This document shows, in pieces, positions 1 through 10,846 of a stretch of 64,000 nt of DNA. Made by a program: the position numbers and the translations under genes. The stretch is from Phytophthora sp. 'mugwort' (taxonomy: Eukaryota; Oomycota; Peronosporomycetes; Peronosporales; Peronosporaceae), in assembly GCA_033558025.1 (NCBI GenBank), contig JAUCEF010000007.1, positions 5,642,001 through 5,706,000 of the forward strand, in the 5' to 3' direction. Each line of letters begins with the position of its first letter. Position 1 is the first letter of the stretch. Below the pieces are notes generated by a model. That model saw nothing but the letters and a program-made list of their open reading frames with translations, was not told the DNA's origin and searched no databases.

Positions 1-2427
1 GTCCAGAGTCAGGTGTCGACTCTGCCGCTTGGCACTTGGAACTTCCACAGCTTCTTCCAGCGACTGCGTCCGCGGGTGTCGCTTGCTGCCTGGTTCAAAA
101 CCTTCGTCCTGCGCTGCTTCTTCGTCTTCTTCTTCTTTGTCGTCTTCACCCGACTGCAACGAATCTTGATCCGTCGTCTCTTCATCTTGAATGACCACCA
201 CCTCTCTCTGATGGTAGTCACGTCTCCCACTGTCGAAGACGTCTTCCATAAACTGCGCGTCGCGGCTCACCAGCACGCGACCGCTCTTGATCTCTTCGAA
301 GCGATACGCTTTCTCGTGCTCCGAGTATCCCAGGAACCGACAGCGCACCGACCGAGCGTCAAACTTGGTGCGCTTCTCCTTCGGCACGTGCACGTACGCG
401 TGGCAACCGAACACCTTGAGGTTCGCTAGCAGCGGTTTCTTGCCTGTCCAAACCTGGTGCGGCGACTTGTCGTGGTTGATGGCACGCGTCGGACACCGAT
501 TACGGAGGAACGTAGCTGTTACGACAGCTTCACCCCAATACGTCTTGGGCAATCCAGCATGTTCCAGCATGCAGCGCGCACACTCCACCAACGTCCGGTT
601 CATGCGCTCGGCGACTCCGTTCAGCTGAGGCGTGTATGGCGGCGTGAACTTCTGCATGATACCACGGTCCGCACAGAACTTGGCCATCTCACCCGAGGTG
701 TACTCGCCGCCGTTGTCGCTCCGGAGTGTTTTCACGCGCTTGCCGGTCTGAGTTTCAGCAAACGCCACAAACTTAGCGAATTTGGCAGCCACCTCGGACT
801 TGTTCCGGAGCAAGTACACCACACAGAAGTGCGACTTGTCGTCAATGAACGTGACGAAGTAGCGCTTGCCACCAACCGTTGGTGTCTGCATGGGGCCGCA
901 CACATCGCTGTGAACCACCTCCAGCACTTGCTTCGCACGGTTCGGCGACGACTTCATGTAGCTCACTCGCGTTTGTTTGCCGAGTGAGCATCCGTCGCAC
1001 AGCTCCCACTGCTTCACCGACGCCATGTCGATACCAACACCGTAGCCCTTCTTGACGATGGCGTCTAGACCGCCATGGCCGATGTGACCAAGTCGAAGGT
1101 GCCAGAGGTACGACGTGGTGTCCCCTTGGCGATCCTTCGAACTTGCCGCATTGGCCTCGTCAGGCATCATCGGAGTCATGCACAGCTTGAACAGTCCTTT
1201 GCCCTCACGAGCGCCGAGCTTCCACTTGAGACTCTTCGTTTCAGCGAAGCACCCGTCGCTCTCGAAGATAACTGGCCCGACGTCCTTGGTGAACCGACCA
1301 ACCGAAAACAGGTTGCGCGACAGCTTCGGAATGTGCCACACGTTCGTGAGTACACCCTTCTTCATGCCGCACGGGGTCTTCATCGACATCACAATGTCGC
1401 CGGTCCCCACAGCCTGAACCACACCGTCGTCCGCGAGATGCACGTCCACCGGAGAGATCTTCTTGTAGTTCTTCATGTACTCCTTCGAGTACGTCATGTG
1501 CTGCGTCGCACCCGAGTCGACCAGCCACACTCCATTCGACTTGGAGGCACCCGTGTTACCACCAACCGAGAAGAGGAAGTCGCCAGAGTCGTCTTCACTC
1601 TGCGCGATATTCGCTCGTTGCGGCCTCTGCCGCTCCGCGTTCTCGCGGATTCGCACCGGACACTTGGCGATCCAATGTCCGTGCTCGCCACAGTAGTGAC
1701 AGGCACTAGTCTTCTGCGCCTGCCGACCCTTGCGCTTGTTGTCGCTTGTCATGAACGCTTGACCTTGACCGTGCACGGTGCCGTCCGTACCGCCACCTTG
1801 TTCCTTGCGTTTCATGTCCTCATGCAGCAGCCGAGACGTCACGAGTTCCCACGACAATGAGTCGGCTCTCGACTCCAACGCCGTGATCAGGAACTGGTAC
1901 GACTCGCTCAGACTTCCCAAAAGCGTGATCACCAAGTCGTCTTCGCTGACCGGAGCGCCCACTGCGTCGAGCTGCTCCGCCAGCGTCTTGATCTTGTTGA
2001 TGTGCTCCAGCACATCATCACCTTCGTCCATCATCGTCGTGAAGAAACGCCGACGAAGAAAGAGCTTGTTGGCCAAACTCTTCTTCTCGAAGTGTCCTTC
2101 CAGTCTTGACCATGCATCACGCGCGCCACTCGCCGAGCGAACCAGCGGCAGCTGCGAATCCTCCATCGCGAGACAGATCATCGCCAGCGCCTTACGCGAC
2201 TTCTTCCGAAAGAGCGCTTGATCCGCCGCAGTCTGGCAGTTTTCCAGCTTCACTTCCCCACTTGTCACTTCCCACAGTTCGCGCTCCTCGAGCACCATCT
2301 GCATCTTGAACTTCCACGTGTAGAAGTTAGCTCCGTCGAACTTGTTGATGCGGAAGGCAGAAGGCGGCGTGGCGTCCATGGCGAAGGCGTAGTCGGGGTC
2401 TTCAGAGAAGGCGGGGCTTGGGCTCAT
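1..2427 (-). CDS. Copia Gag-Pol, partial (element A)
   Basis: The frame is open from an ATG at 2427 to the window edge, about 809 codons without a stop. The first residues are MSPSPAF, and the ATG lies inside the primer-binding site. Reading along, one finds a Copia-type Gag, a CCHC zinc knuckle, an aspartic protease with DSGAT, a GAG-pre-integrase motif and the integrase core with DNGGEYTS, matching element C almost residue for residue. Reverse transcriptase and RNase H would lie beyond base 1. Because no stop is seen, this copy may be coding-competent, but that cannot be judged without the missing half. Confidence 0.85.
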   Translation of the reverse strand, partial: MSPSPAFSEDPDYAFAMDATPPSAFRINKFDGANFYTWKFKMQMVLEERELWEVTSGEVKLENCQTAADQALFRKKSRKALAMICLAMEDSQLPLVRSASGARDAWSRLEGHFEKKSLANKLFLRRRFFTTMMDEGDDVLEHINKIKTLAEQLDAVGAPVSEDDLVITLLGSLSESYQFLITALESRADSLSWELVTSRLLHEDMKRKEQGGGTDGTVHGQGQAFMTSDNKRKGRQAQKTSACHYCGEHGHWIAKCPVRIRENAERQRPQRANIAQSEDDSGDFLFSVGGNTGASKSNGVWLVDSGATQHMTYSKEYMKNYKKISPVDVHLADDGVVQAVGTGDIVMSMKTPCGMKKGVLTNVWHIPKLSRNLFSVGRFTKDVGPVIFESDGCFAETKSLKWKLGAREGKGLFKLCMTPMMPDEANAASSKDRQGDTTSYLWHLRLGHIGHGGLDAIVKKGYGVGIDMASVKQWELCDGCSLGKQTRVSYMKSSPNRAKQVLEVVHSDVCGPMQTPTVGGKRYFVTFIDDKSHFCVVYLLRNKSEVAAKFAKFVAFAETQTGKRVKTLRSDNGGEYTSGEMAKFCADRGIMQKFTPPYTPQLNGVAERMNRTLVECARCMLEHAGLPKTYWGEAVVTATFLRNRCPTRAINHDKSPHQVWTGKKPLLANLKVFGCHAYVHVPKEKRTKFDARSVRCRFLGYSEHEKAYRFEEIKSGRVLVSRDAQFMEDVFDSGRRDYHQREVVVIQDEETTDQDSLQSGEDDKEEEDEEAAQDEGFEPGSKRHPRTQSLEEAVEVPSAKRQSRHLTLD

Positions 2428-2431
2428 AACC
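2420..2431 (-). promoter_or_regulatory. Primer-binding site, half tRNA-iMet type (element A)
   Basis: GGTTATGAGCCC directly follows the LTR. It is complementary to the anticodon stem-loop of initiator tRNA-Met (GGGCTCATAACC), not to a tRNA 3' end. Drosophila copia and yeast Ty5 use this internal half-tRNA priming. The ATG inside the site is the first in-frame start of gag. Confidence 0.75.
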
Positions 2432-2744
2432 AAAAGGCTTGGTTACTTGATGGCAAAATGCAAAGTGATTGATTTAGGTCCTTAGTTCGCAAACTCCTTG
2501 CTACCTCTAAGCCTACAGTTCTACCTACTGGGTACACTCTACTGGATTCTCTACTGGATACTGAGTTACTTCAGCCAATCGCAGAGCGCCACGTCGATGC
2601 CCATCTTGTACCCACAATCTTGTACCCACGTGCATCGTAATCATCGTCCCGTAATCGCCGGAGTGATTGAGGTGCCACTGAGTGAAGGTCATACCGGTAT
2701 CTTACCGGTATACAGCAGCTGCTCGAGGCGTCTCCTTGACAACA
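2432..2744 (-). repeat. 5' LTR of element A (family 2 LTR)
   Basis: The LTR begins with TGTTGTCAAGGAGACG at 2744 on the minus strand. It resembles the 3' LTR of element C (15214-15561), sharing blocks such as ATACCGGTATGACC and GATTGGCTGAAGTAACTC, but is about 35-40 bp shorter. Its 3' border is uncertain by a few bases: the sequence reads AACCAAGCC, then TTTT, then the primer-binding site. Confidence 0.8.
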
Positions 2745-4276
2745 CCGCCAAGCGAGTTTTCCTCCATGGGTCCGCAGATGTCGAAGTGGAGCAGCTCAAA
2801 TGTGTCGTAGCGACGCTTGTCATGGTTGCTTGGGAATGGTTTTTGGACCATTTTGCCTTGCTGGCAACCACGACACACACTTGGTCCACTCGACTTGGAA
2901 GGTGCTTTCGCGTCCTTGATCATCTTGGTGTCGACCATCTTGCGAAGAACCTCGACTGGAGCGTGACCCATACGCGCGTGCAAATCGACCGTCCTTCCAC
3001 TTGTCGCCGCATTTGCCGATCGCTGAGGTGTGCGAAGCCAGTAGAGTCCATCCACGAGATCCGCCGTCGCCACCACTTGATTCGAGTCCTTGCGCGAAAC
3101 GTGCATCTCAGTGCCGTCAAATATCACTTGGAACTTGCCATGCTTGTTTATCTGCGGCACTGAAAGCAGATTCTTGCTCATATTTGGCACGTAAAGCGCG
3201 TTCTTGATCTCGATCTCGCGCTCGTCGCCGTTAGGCAGGACCACTCTTTCCACGATGGTCCCCACACCCTTGATGGCAGCCTTGTTGCCATCGGCCACCG
3301 AAAGTTCGCCTTCACTTCGCTCGATCAAATTGGCGAACTTGGACTTGTCGTTGCAAATATGGTGCGTGGCACCGCTGTCGACCGCCCACATCCCGGACAC
3401 ATTCTTGCCCGTCGAAACCCCACATTCCAGTGAAACCGCGAACGCTACTCGATCGTAGTCGTAGTCGTAGCCGTTGCTGTCGTTTCTCCACTGGATGTTG
3501 TTGGCCCCGCGTCCACGGCCGTTGCCGCCGCGTCTCGGCCCTCGGTTCTCGTCCTTCTGCTTGGTCCAGCACTTGTCAATCGTGTGCCCCACTTTTCCGC
3601 AGTACGTACACTGGCGAGACTCTCGGTCGGTGTTGAACGCCTTGGCCGCGAGCTCCGTCTTCACCGTCGCCGTCTTCTCGCCTTGTCTCTTGATGTGCTC
3701 ATTCGTGAGCACCTTCACGACGTCTTGCGACCGCAGTTCAGCGCTGCTCATCTCCAAGTTCAGCACGATGTTCTCGTAGCTCTTGGGGAGACTGCGCAGC
3801 AAGCAGATCGCCACGTCCTCGTCCTCCATCTTGGCGCCGATGCTGCTGAGCTTGGCGCTGATGTTCAGGACATCATTGCAATGATGCAACACATTGCCGC
3901 CTTCCGACATCTCCATGCTGAAGAGCTGTCGCTTGAGGTAGATGCGACCAGCCTTCTGCGATCCACCGTACAGCGTTTTCAAGCGCGTCCACGCGATCCA
4001 TGCTTCCTCGCAGTCATCGACCACATGATGGTAGTCGGCGTCCATGTGAAACAACATCAGTCCAAAAGCGATGTTGCTCGACTTGACGTAGTCGTCCTTG
4101 GCCCGGGAGTCCGTGAAGCTTGGCGTCGTCTCCCGGTTCACGACATGCCACACCGACTTGGCCAGGAACACGCCACGCATGTAGCGGTTCCCCGTCGCGT
4201 AGTTGTCTCCGTTGAACTTGTCGATGGAGACCTTGGTCGAGACGTCTTGGGCAGAGGACATGGTGCTTGGGCTCAT
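2745..4276 (-). CDS. Copia Gag-protease-integrase fragment (element B)
   Basis: The frame starts at an ATG within the primer-binding site (4276; [10 protein letters not shown]) and is uninterrupted to the junction with A. Visible features are a Copia Gag of about 200 residues, a CCHC knuckle ([14 protein letters not shown]), the aspartic protease motif [10 protein letters not shown], a GAG-pre-integrase segment ([14 protein letters not shown]) and the start of the integrase core. The frame then reads a short way into the LTR of A and stops at 2702. The LTR leader upstream is also open in the same frame. The polyprotein is truncated and lacks the integrase catalytic core, RT and RNase H. Confidence 0.85.
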
Positions 4277-4280
4277 AACC

Positions 4281-4621
4281 TGATAAAAGGTATGGATCTT
4301 GATAAGCGAAGCTTGGACGGAGCGAAGGGAGTTCTGCACTTGGGTGCGAGGACCGGAGTGAAGACCACTTGAGCTGAAGAAGGAAGATTCGAAAGTGCTT
4401 GATTTATCGGAGCTTACACTACCTAGTCTACCACATAGATACGCAGCCCTGCATCCAATCATTTGGTGCATCCAATCACCAACACTCCGCACTCGTCCAA
4501 TCGTCCTACTCGTCTAATCATCGGTTGCGTAAACAACGTACCGTAAACATCGCGGAATCGTGTTGGACCGGTTCGGGTTAACCGGTTACTGGTACACAGT
4601 ACCAAAACCCGGCAACCCTCA
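4281..4621 (-). repeat. 5' LTR of element B (family 1, subtype ii)
   Basis: Begins TGAGGGTTGCC at 4621 and ends CCTTTTATCA at 4281 on the minus strand, immediately before GGTTATGAGCCC. The last 60 bp match the LTR at 10847-11186 (subtype ii) and differ from those at 6422-6761 and 17567-17901 (subtype i). Confidence 0.85.
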
Positions 4622-6411
4622 ATACAAACAGGCAGGGAAGCGCAAGAGCCGCCCGAGTGACGAAGATGAAGCTTCCAGAAGACCGCGCGCTGTGCGTCAT
4701 CGACCTGGACTGGAAGAAGCAAGTGCACCAAACGACTCCCCTTCGCACCGAACAGACGCAGATGAAGAAGAAAAGTCTGGAGACCAAGATGAAGAATCGA
4801 CTCCATCTGTGTTTTGGCGTGCAAGTGCCAACGCGGTCGAAGCAGCCGAGGACTTATCGGAGCCGTCGACATTCCAAGAAGCGGTCAACGGACCTGATCA
4901 AGTGCATTGGCGCAAGGCTGTTCGCGCTGAGCTCAAGTCGATGCGACTTCGTGGTGGGTTTCGTGCTGCCATGTTGCCCAGCGGACAAAGCGCCATCGGT
5001 ACCAAGTGGGTGTTCAAGATTAAGCGCAAAGCCGACGGATCGATCGAGAAGTACAAGGCGCGCCTGGTGGCCAAGGGTTTCAAGCAAAAGTACGGCATCG
5101 ACTACACGGAGACGTTCTCGCCCGTGGTCAAGTATGTGACGCTGCGCATGGTCATCGCGATCGCCAAGTATTTCGACTGGCCCCTCGACCAACTCGACGT
5201 GGTGACTGCATTCCTATACGGGATAATGAAGGAGTTGGTGTTCTGCGTGGTTCCTGAAGGCGTCGAGCTGGATGGTGATTTCGACTGCCTGGAATTGGTG
5301 AAGGCGATTTACGGTCTCAAGCAAGCTTCGCGCGTATGGAACGAAACCTTCGACGAATTCGTGTGTTCTATCGGTTTTCAAGTTTCAGCCTTCGACCCGT
5401 GCCTCTACATCAAGGTTGTCGATGGCCACTGTGTGCTCGTGCTGGTCTACGTGGACGATGTGTTGGTCACCGGAAGTTCACCCGAGCTGATCTCACGCAC
5501 GAAGAACGACCTCAAGACACGCTTCGAAATGACTGACAGTGGCAAGTGTGTGTTCGTCCTTGGAATCGAGCTGGTGGATGGCCCGGACGGCAGCGTGACG
5601 ATGTGCCAGCGGCGTTATGTGGATGATATCCTGAAGCGTTTCGGTATGGACGAGTGCAAGGCTGTGGTGAGTCCGGTAGACATGAGCACTCGACTGGTTC
5701 CAAGTGACGCAGCGACCAAGGTGAACGCTCCGTTTCGCGAAGCTGTGGGTGCCCTCATGCACTTGATGACTGCTACTCGCCCGGATATCGCGTACGCAGT
5801 AGGCTATGTATCGCGTTTCATGGGGAACCCCCAAGAGGAACACTGGGTTGCGGTCAAGCGCATTTTTCGCTATCTACAAGGCACCAAGACGCATGGAATC
5901 TGTTTCAAGCCAGGCAACAAGATCGACTTTCGTGGGTATTCGGATGCGGACTGGGCTGGCGACCTCGCGGACCGCAAGTCGACTTCCGGCTACACGTTCA
6001 TGCTGATGGGTGCGCCAGTGAGCTGGGGAAGCAAGAAGCAGTCAAGTGTTTTCGCTGTCTACGAGCGAGGCGGAATACATCGCGCTCAGTCTGGCGATCC
6101 AAGAAGGCAAGTGGATTCATCGCCTGCTATGCGAGATTTTGGCGGCTGCCAACGAGACTGGACCCGAGCTCAAGATCCGCGAAGACAACCAGTCGTGCAT
6201 CAAGATGACGAAGAACCCAGTGAACCATGGTCGCGCCAAGCACATCGACATCAAGTACCATCACATCCGTGATGAGGTCAAGCGCGGCGAAGTCAAGCTC
6301 GAGTATTGTGAGACTTCAATCATGCTCGCGGACATCATGACCAAGGCGCTGCCAGGACCGCGCCACATGGATCTGACGGTGTCCCTCGGAATCCACGCGT
6401 GTTCGCATTGA
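4622..6411 (+). pseudogene. Copia Pol (RT-RNase H) with one frameshift (element D)
   Basis: The reverse transcriptase is recognisable by TKWVFKIKRK, the LDVVTAFLYG segment and the catalytic box VLVYVDDVLVTG. RNase H follows, with YSDADWAGDLADRKSTSGY. Near 6046 there is one extra T relative to element E, which shifts the frame. The rest of RNase H (STSEAEYIALS, IREDNQSCIKM, HIDIKYHHIRDE) continues in another frame to a stop at 6409-6411, just before the polypurine tract. Integrase and Gag are absent. Confidence 0.85.
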
Positions 6412-6421
6412 GGGGGCGTAT
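4622..6421 (+). mobile_element. Copia element D (family 1), 3' half
   Basis: This is plus-strand pol sequence from the integrase C-terminal linker to the polypurine tract (AGGGGGCGTA, ending at 6420). It is followed by an LTR shared with element E. The 5' half is missing, cut by the LTR of element B at 4621. From about 5280 through the LTR it is almost identical to 9706-11100 of element E, at an offset of 4425 bp. Confidence 0.85.
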
Positions 6422-6761
6422 TGAGGGTTGCCAGGTTTTGGTACTGTGTACCAGTAACCGGTTAACCCGAACTGGTCCAACACGATCCCGCGATGTTTAC
6501 GGTACGTTGTTTACGCAACCGATGATTAGACGAGTAGGATGATTGGACGAGTGCGGAGTGTTGGTGATTGGATGCACCAAATGATTGGATGCAGGGCTGC
6601 ATATCTATGTGGTAGACTAGGTAGTGTAAGCTCCGATAAATCAATCACTTTCGAATCTTCCTTCTTCAGCTCAAGTGGTCTTCACTCCGGTCCCCGCACC
6701 CAAGTGCAGAACTCCCTTCGCTAAACCCAAGCCTCGCTTCAAGACCTCAACACCTTTATCA
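6422..6761 (+). repeat. LTR shared by D (3') and E (5'), family 1 subtype i
   Basis: 340 bp, TGAGGGTTGCC to CCTTTATCA. It follows the polypurine tract of D and precedes the primer-binding site of E (6762-6775), so it serves as the 3' LTR of one element and the 5' LTR of the next. The last 60 bp differ clearly from the LTR at 10847-11186, although the first 280 are almost identical. Confidence 0.85.
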
Positions 6762-6775
6762 GGTTATGAGCCCAA
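6762..6775 (+). promoter_or_regulatory. Primer-binding site, half tRNA-iMet type (element E)
   Basis: GGTTATGAGCCCAA follows the LTR end directly. It is complementary to the initiator tRNA-Met anticodon region. The gag start codon (6766) lies within it. The same arrangement occurs at 4280-4267 (B) and 17566-17553 (F), both on the minus strand. Confidence 0.75.
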
Positions 6776-9700
6776 TCACCATGTCCTCTGCCCAAGACGT
6801 CTCGACCAAGGTCTCCATCGACAAGTTCAACGGAGACAACTACGCGACGTGGAACCGCTACATGCGTGGCGTGTTCCTGACCAAGTCGACGTGGCATGTG
6901 GTGAATCGGGAAACGTCTCCATCCTTCACGGACTCCCGGGCCAAGGACGACTACGTCAAGTCGAGCAACATCGCTTTCGGACTGATGTTGCTCCACATGG
7001 ACGCTGACTACCATCACGTGGTCGATGACTGCGAGGAAGCCTGGGTCGCGTGGACGCGCTTGAAGACGCTGTACGGTGGATCCAGAAGGCTGGTCGCATC
7101 TACCTGAAGCGACAACTCTTCAGCATGGAGATGTCGGAAGGCGGCAATGTGTTGCATCATTGCAACGAAGTCCTGAACATCAGCGCCAAGCTTAGCAGCA
7201 TCGGCGCCAAGATGGAGGACGAGGACGTGGCGATCTGCTTGCTGCGCAGTCTCCCCAAGAGCTACGAGAACGTCGTGCTGAACTTGGAGATGAGCAATGC
7301 AGAGCTGCGGTCGCAAGACGTTGTGAAGGTGCTCACGAACGAGCACATCAAGCGACAAGGCGAGAAGACGGCGACGGTGAAGACTGAAGACGCGGCCAAG
7401 GCGTTCAGTGCCGACCGTGAGCCTCGCCAATGCACGTACTGCGGGAAATCGGGGCATGTCATTGACAAGTGCTGGACCAAGCAGAAGGACGAGAACCGAG
7501 GGCCAAGACGCGGCGGCAACGGCCGTGGACGCGGAGCAAACCATGTTCAGTGGCGCAACGACGACTACGACTACGACCGTGTCGCGTTTGCGGTTTCGTT
7601 GGAATGCGGAAAATCGACGGGCAAGGATATGCCCGGGATGTGGGCGGTCGACAGCGGCGCGACGCACCACATTTGCAATGACAAGACCAAGTTCGCCACG
7701 CTGAATGAGCAAGACGAAGGCGAACTATCGGTAGCGGACGGAAACAAGGCCGAGATTAAGGGTGTGGGAACTATCATCGAACTAGTGGTTCTGCCCAACG
7801 GCGACGAGCGCGATATCGAAATCAAGGACGCGCTGTACGTGCCGAAGATGAACAAGAATCTGCTTTCGGTGCCGCAGATTAACAAGAGTGGCAAGTTTCA
7901 AGTGGTGTTCGACGGTGCGAGCGTGCATGTCGCGCGGAAGGGCTCGAAGCAAGTGGTGGCAACGGCTGACCTCGTCGACGGTCTCTACTGGCTACGCATA
8001 CCACAACATTCGGTGAATGTGGCGACGTCAACGCGCAACGTGGATCTACACGCGCGGATGGGCCACGCTCCGATCGACGTGCTGCGCAAAATGGTCAGCA
8101 GTGGCATGATCAAGGACGCGAAAACACCATCACAGTCGAGTGGACCAACATATGTCGCGGATGTCAGCAAGGGAAGATGGTCCAAAAACCGTTCCCAAGC
8201 AACCGCGACAAGCGTCACTACGACGTATTTGAGCTACTCCACTTCGACATCTGCGGCCCCATGGAACAAGAGTCACTGGGTGGCAGCAAATATTTGCTGC
8301 TCATAGTGGACGAAGCCAGCGGATGCATGAAGGGTTTCTGCTTAAGTGCCAAGTCGGAGAGCGAAGAATGCCTCAAGACCTACATCATGAAGGTGCAGAC
8401 GCAGTTCGGCAAACGTGTCAAGTTCGTGCGCCACGACGGAGCCCGTGGGTTTGCTACTAATTCGCTCAAGGCCTTCTACGAAGATCAAGGCATCGAGCAG
8501 CAGACTACGGTTCCGTACGCGCACCAAACCAACGGCACGGCAGAGCGAGCCATCCGAACTATCGTCACGATTGGTCGCAGCATGCTGCATCATGCAAAGC
8601 TGGACAAGTGTTTTTGGGGCGAAGCAGCGATGGCTGCAATTTATGTCAAGAACCGCTTGCCGTCGCCCAAGGTCGAAAACAAGACTCCGTTCGAGATTGT
8701 ATACAAGTTCAAGCCAAGTGTGAAGCACATGCGTGTGTTTGGATGTCGGACGTACGTCCTGACCCCGAAGGAGAAGCGACTCAAGTGGGACCCCAAGGCT
8801 CGCGCTGGTCTGTTCATGGGATACGAAGAAGTGTCGAAGGCGTACCGAGTTTATGACATCGAGGCGGGGCAGGTGCTGATAAGTCGCGATGTCACCTTCG
8901 ACGAATCAAGTTTTGGTATCTCGACGGCGATCTCAAGTAATGACGACGAAGATGTGAACCTGGACTTCGACTCGCTCGAGATTGGTGATGATGACTCGGC
9001 GGGTCCGACCGAATTCAAGCAGGCGGGGAAGCGCAAGACTCGACCAAGTGATGCGGATACCATGTCAGTGAACTCGCGTCCTGTTCGCCGTGCGACTGGT
9101 TTGGAAGAAGCAAGCGCTCCTGTCACCTCGTTTGAGCGCCAAGCCAAACGCCGAGCGAGTGTTCGAATGGAACCTGGACTGCCTGACGAAGAAGAGAAGG
9201 ATGCTCAAGACAACGAAGAAGACGATTCCACTCCTCCCGTATTTTGGCGAGCAAGTGCCAACTCAGTGGAAGCCGGTGAGTTGTCTGAGCCGACGACATT
9301 CCAAGACGCGGTGAACGGACCTGATCAAGTGCATTGACGCAAGGCTGTTCGTGCGGAACTCAAGTCGATGCGACTTCGTGGTGTGTTTCGTGCTGCCAAG
9401 TTGCCCAGCGGACAACGCGCCATCGGTACCAAGTGGGTGTTCAAGATCAAGCGCAAAGCCGACGGATCGATCGAGAAGTACAAGGCGCGCCTGGTGGCCA
9501 AGGGTTTCAAGCAGAAGTACGGCATCGACTACACGGAGACGTTCTCGCCCGTGGTCAAGTATGTGACGCTGCGCATGGTCATCGCGATCGCCAAGTATTT
9601 CGACTGGCCCCTCGACCAACTCGACGTGGTAACGGCATTTCTGTACGGCGTCATGAAGGAAGTCGTGTACTGCGTGGTGCCAGAAGGGGTCGAGCTGAAC

Positions 9701-10836
9701 GATGCTTCGACTGCCTGGAACTGGTCAAGGCGATTTACGGTCTCAAGCAAGCTTCGCGCGTGTGGAACGAGATCTTCGACGAATTCGTGTGTTCTATCGG
9801 TTTTCAAGTTTCAGCCTTCGACCCGTGCCTCTACATCAAGGTTGTCGATGGCCACTGTGTGCTCGTGCTGGTCTACGTGGACGATGTGTTGGTCACCGGA
9901 AGTTCACCCGAGCTGATCTCACGCACGAAGAACGACCTCAAGACACGCTTCGAAATGACTGACAGTGGCAAGTGTGTGTTCGTCCTTGGAATCGAGCTGG
10001 TGGATGGCCCGGACGGCAGCGTGACGATGTGCCAGCGGCGTTATGTGGATGATATCCTGAAGCGTTTCGGTATGGACGAGTGCAAGGCTGTGGTGAGTCC
10101 GGTAGACATGAGCACTCGACTGGTTCCAAGTGACGCAGCGACCAAGGTGAACGCTCCGTTTCGCGAAGCTGTGGGTGCCCTCATGCACTTGATGACTGCT
10201 ACTCGCCCGGATATCGCGTACGCAGTAGGCTATGTATCGCGTTTCATGGAGAACCCCCAAGAGGAACACTGGGTTGCGGTCAAGCGCATTTTTCGCTATC
10301 TACAAGGCACCAAGACGCATGGAATCTGTTTCAAGCCAGGCAACAAGATCGACTTTCGTGGGTATTCGGATGCGGACTGGGCTGGCGACCTCGCGGACCG
10401 CAAGTCGACTTCCGGCTACACGTTCATGCTGATGGGTGCGCCAGTGAGCTGGGGAAGCAAGAAGCAGTCAAGTGTTTCGCTGTCTACGAGCGAGGTGGAA
10501 TACGTCACGCTCAGTCTGGCGATCCAAGAAGGCAAGTGGATTCATCGCCTGCTATGCGAGATTTTGGCGGCTGCCAATGAGACTGGACCCGAGCTCAAGA
10601 TTCGCGAAGACAACCAGTCGTGCATCAAGATGACGAAGAACCCAGTGAACCATGGTCGCGCCAAGCACATCGACATCAAGTACCATCACATCCGTGATGA
10701 GGTCAAGCGCGGCGAAGTCAAGCTCGAGTATTGTGAGACTTCAATCATGCTCGCGGACATCATGACCAAGGCGCTGCCAGGACCGCGCCACATGGATCTG
10801 ACGGTGTCCCTCGGAATCCACGCGTGTTCGCATTGA
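6766..10836 (+). pseudogene. Copia Gag-Pol of element E, three frameshifts and one stop
   Basis: All Copia modules are present in order: Gag from 6766, CCHC knuckle near 7430, protease [10 protein letters not shown] near 7645, GAG-pre-integrase near 8055, integrase from about 8230, RT with VLVYVDDVLVTG near 9870, and RNase H to a stop at 10834-10836. Lesions visible against B and D are a one-base loss near 7083 (GGSQK region), a one-base loss near 8148 (before the integrase zinc-binding cysteines), a TGG to TGA change at 9335-9337, and a one-base loss near 9700 in RT. In RNase H the usual TEAEY is SEVEY here. This copy cannot make a functional polyprotein. Confidence 0.9.
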
Positions 10837-10846
10837 GGGGGCGTAT

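Larger units (their letters stand above)
1..2744 (-). mobile_element. Copia element A (family 2), 5' part, runs off the left edge
   Basis: On the minus strand this stretch holds, in order, a 5' LTR (2744 to about 2432), a tRNA-type primer-binding site and an open Gag-Pol frame leaving the window at base 1. It is nearly collinear with element C on the plus strand: base 1 corresponds to about 13558 and base 2340 to about 11208. The LTR start (TGTTGTC) directly abuts integrase-region sequence of element B at 2745, so A appears to have inserted into B. The 3' half (reverse transcriptase, RNase H, 3' LTR) lies outside the window. The LTR lacks roughly 40 bp present in the LTR of C, so A and C are distinct copies. 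Confidence 0.9.
2745..4621 (-). mobile_element. Copia element B (family 1), 5' part, interrupted by A
   Basis: On the minus strand B has a 341 bp 5' LTR (4621-4281), a half-tRNA-iMet primer-binding site and gag-protease-pre-integrase coding. It then stops abruptly at 2745, where the LTR of A begins, just after the integrase motif FDICGPMEE. Its outer LTR end at 4621 adjoins plus-strand pol sequence of element D, so B itself appears to have landed in D. The order of events read here is D first, then B, then A. The distal half of B is not seen on the other side of A within the window. Confidence 0.85.

Noticed and set aside
1075..1860. A 261-codon plus-strand frame across element A
   Set aside because: It is antisense to the Copia Gag-Pol frame and is mirrored exactly at 11699-12484 in element C. 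Coding signatures are on the other strand.
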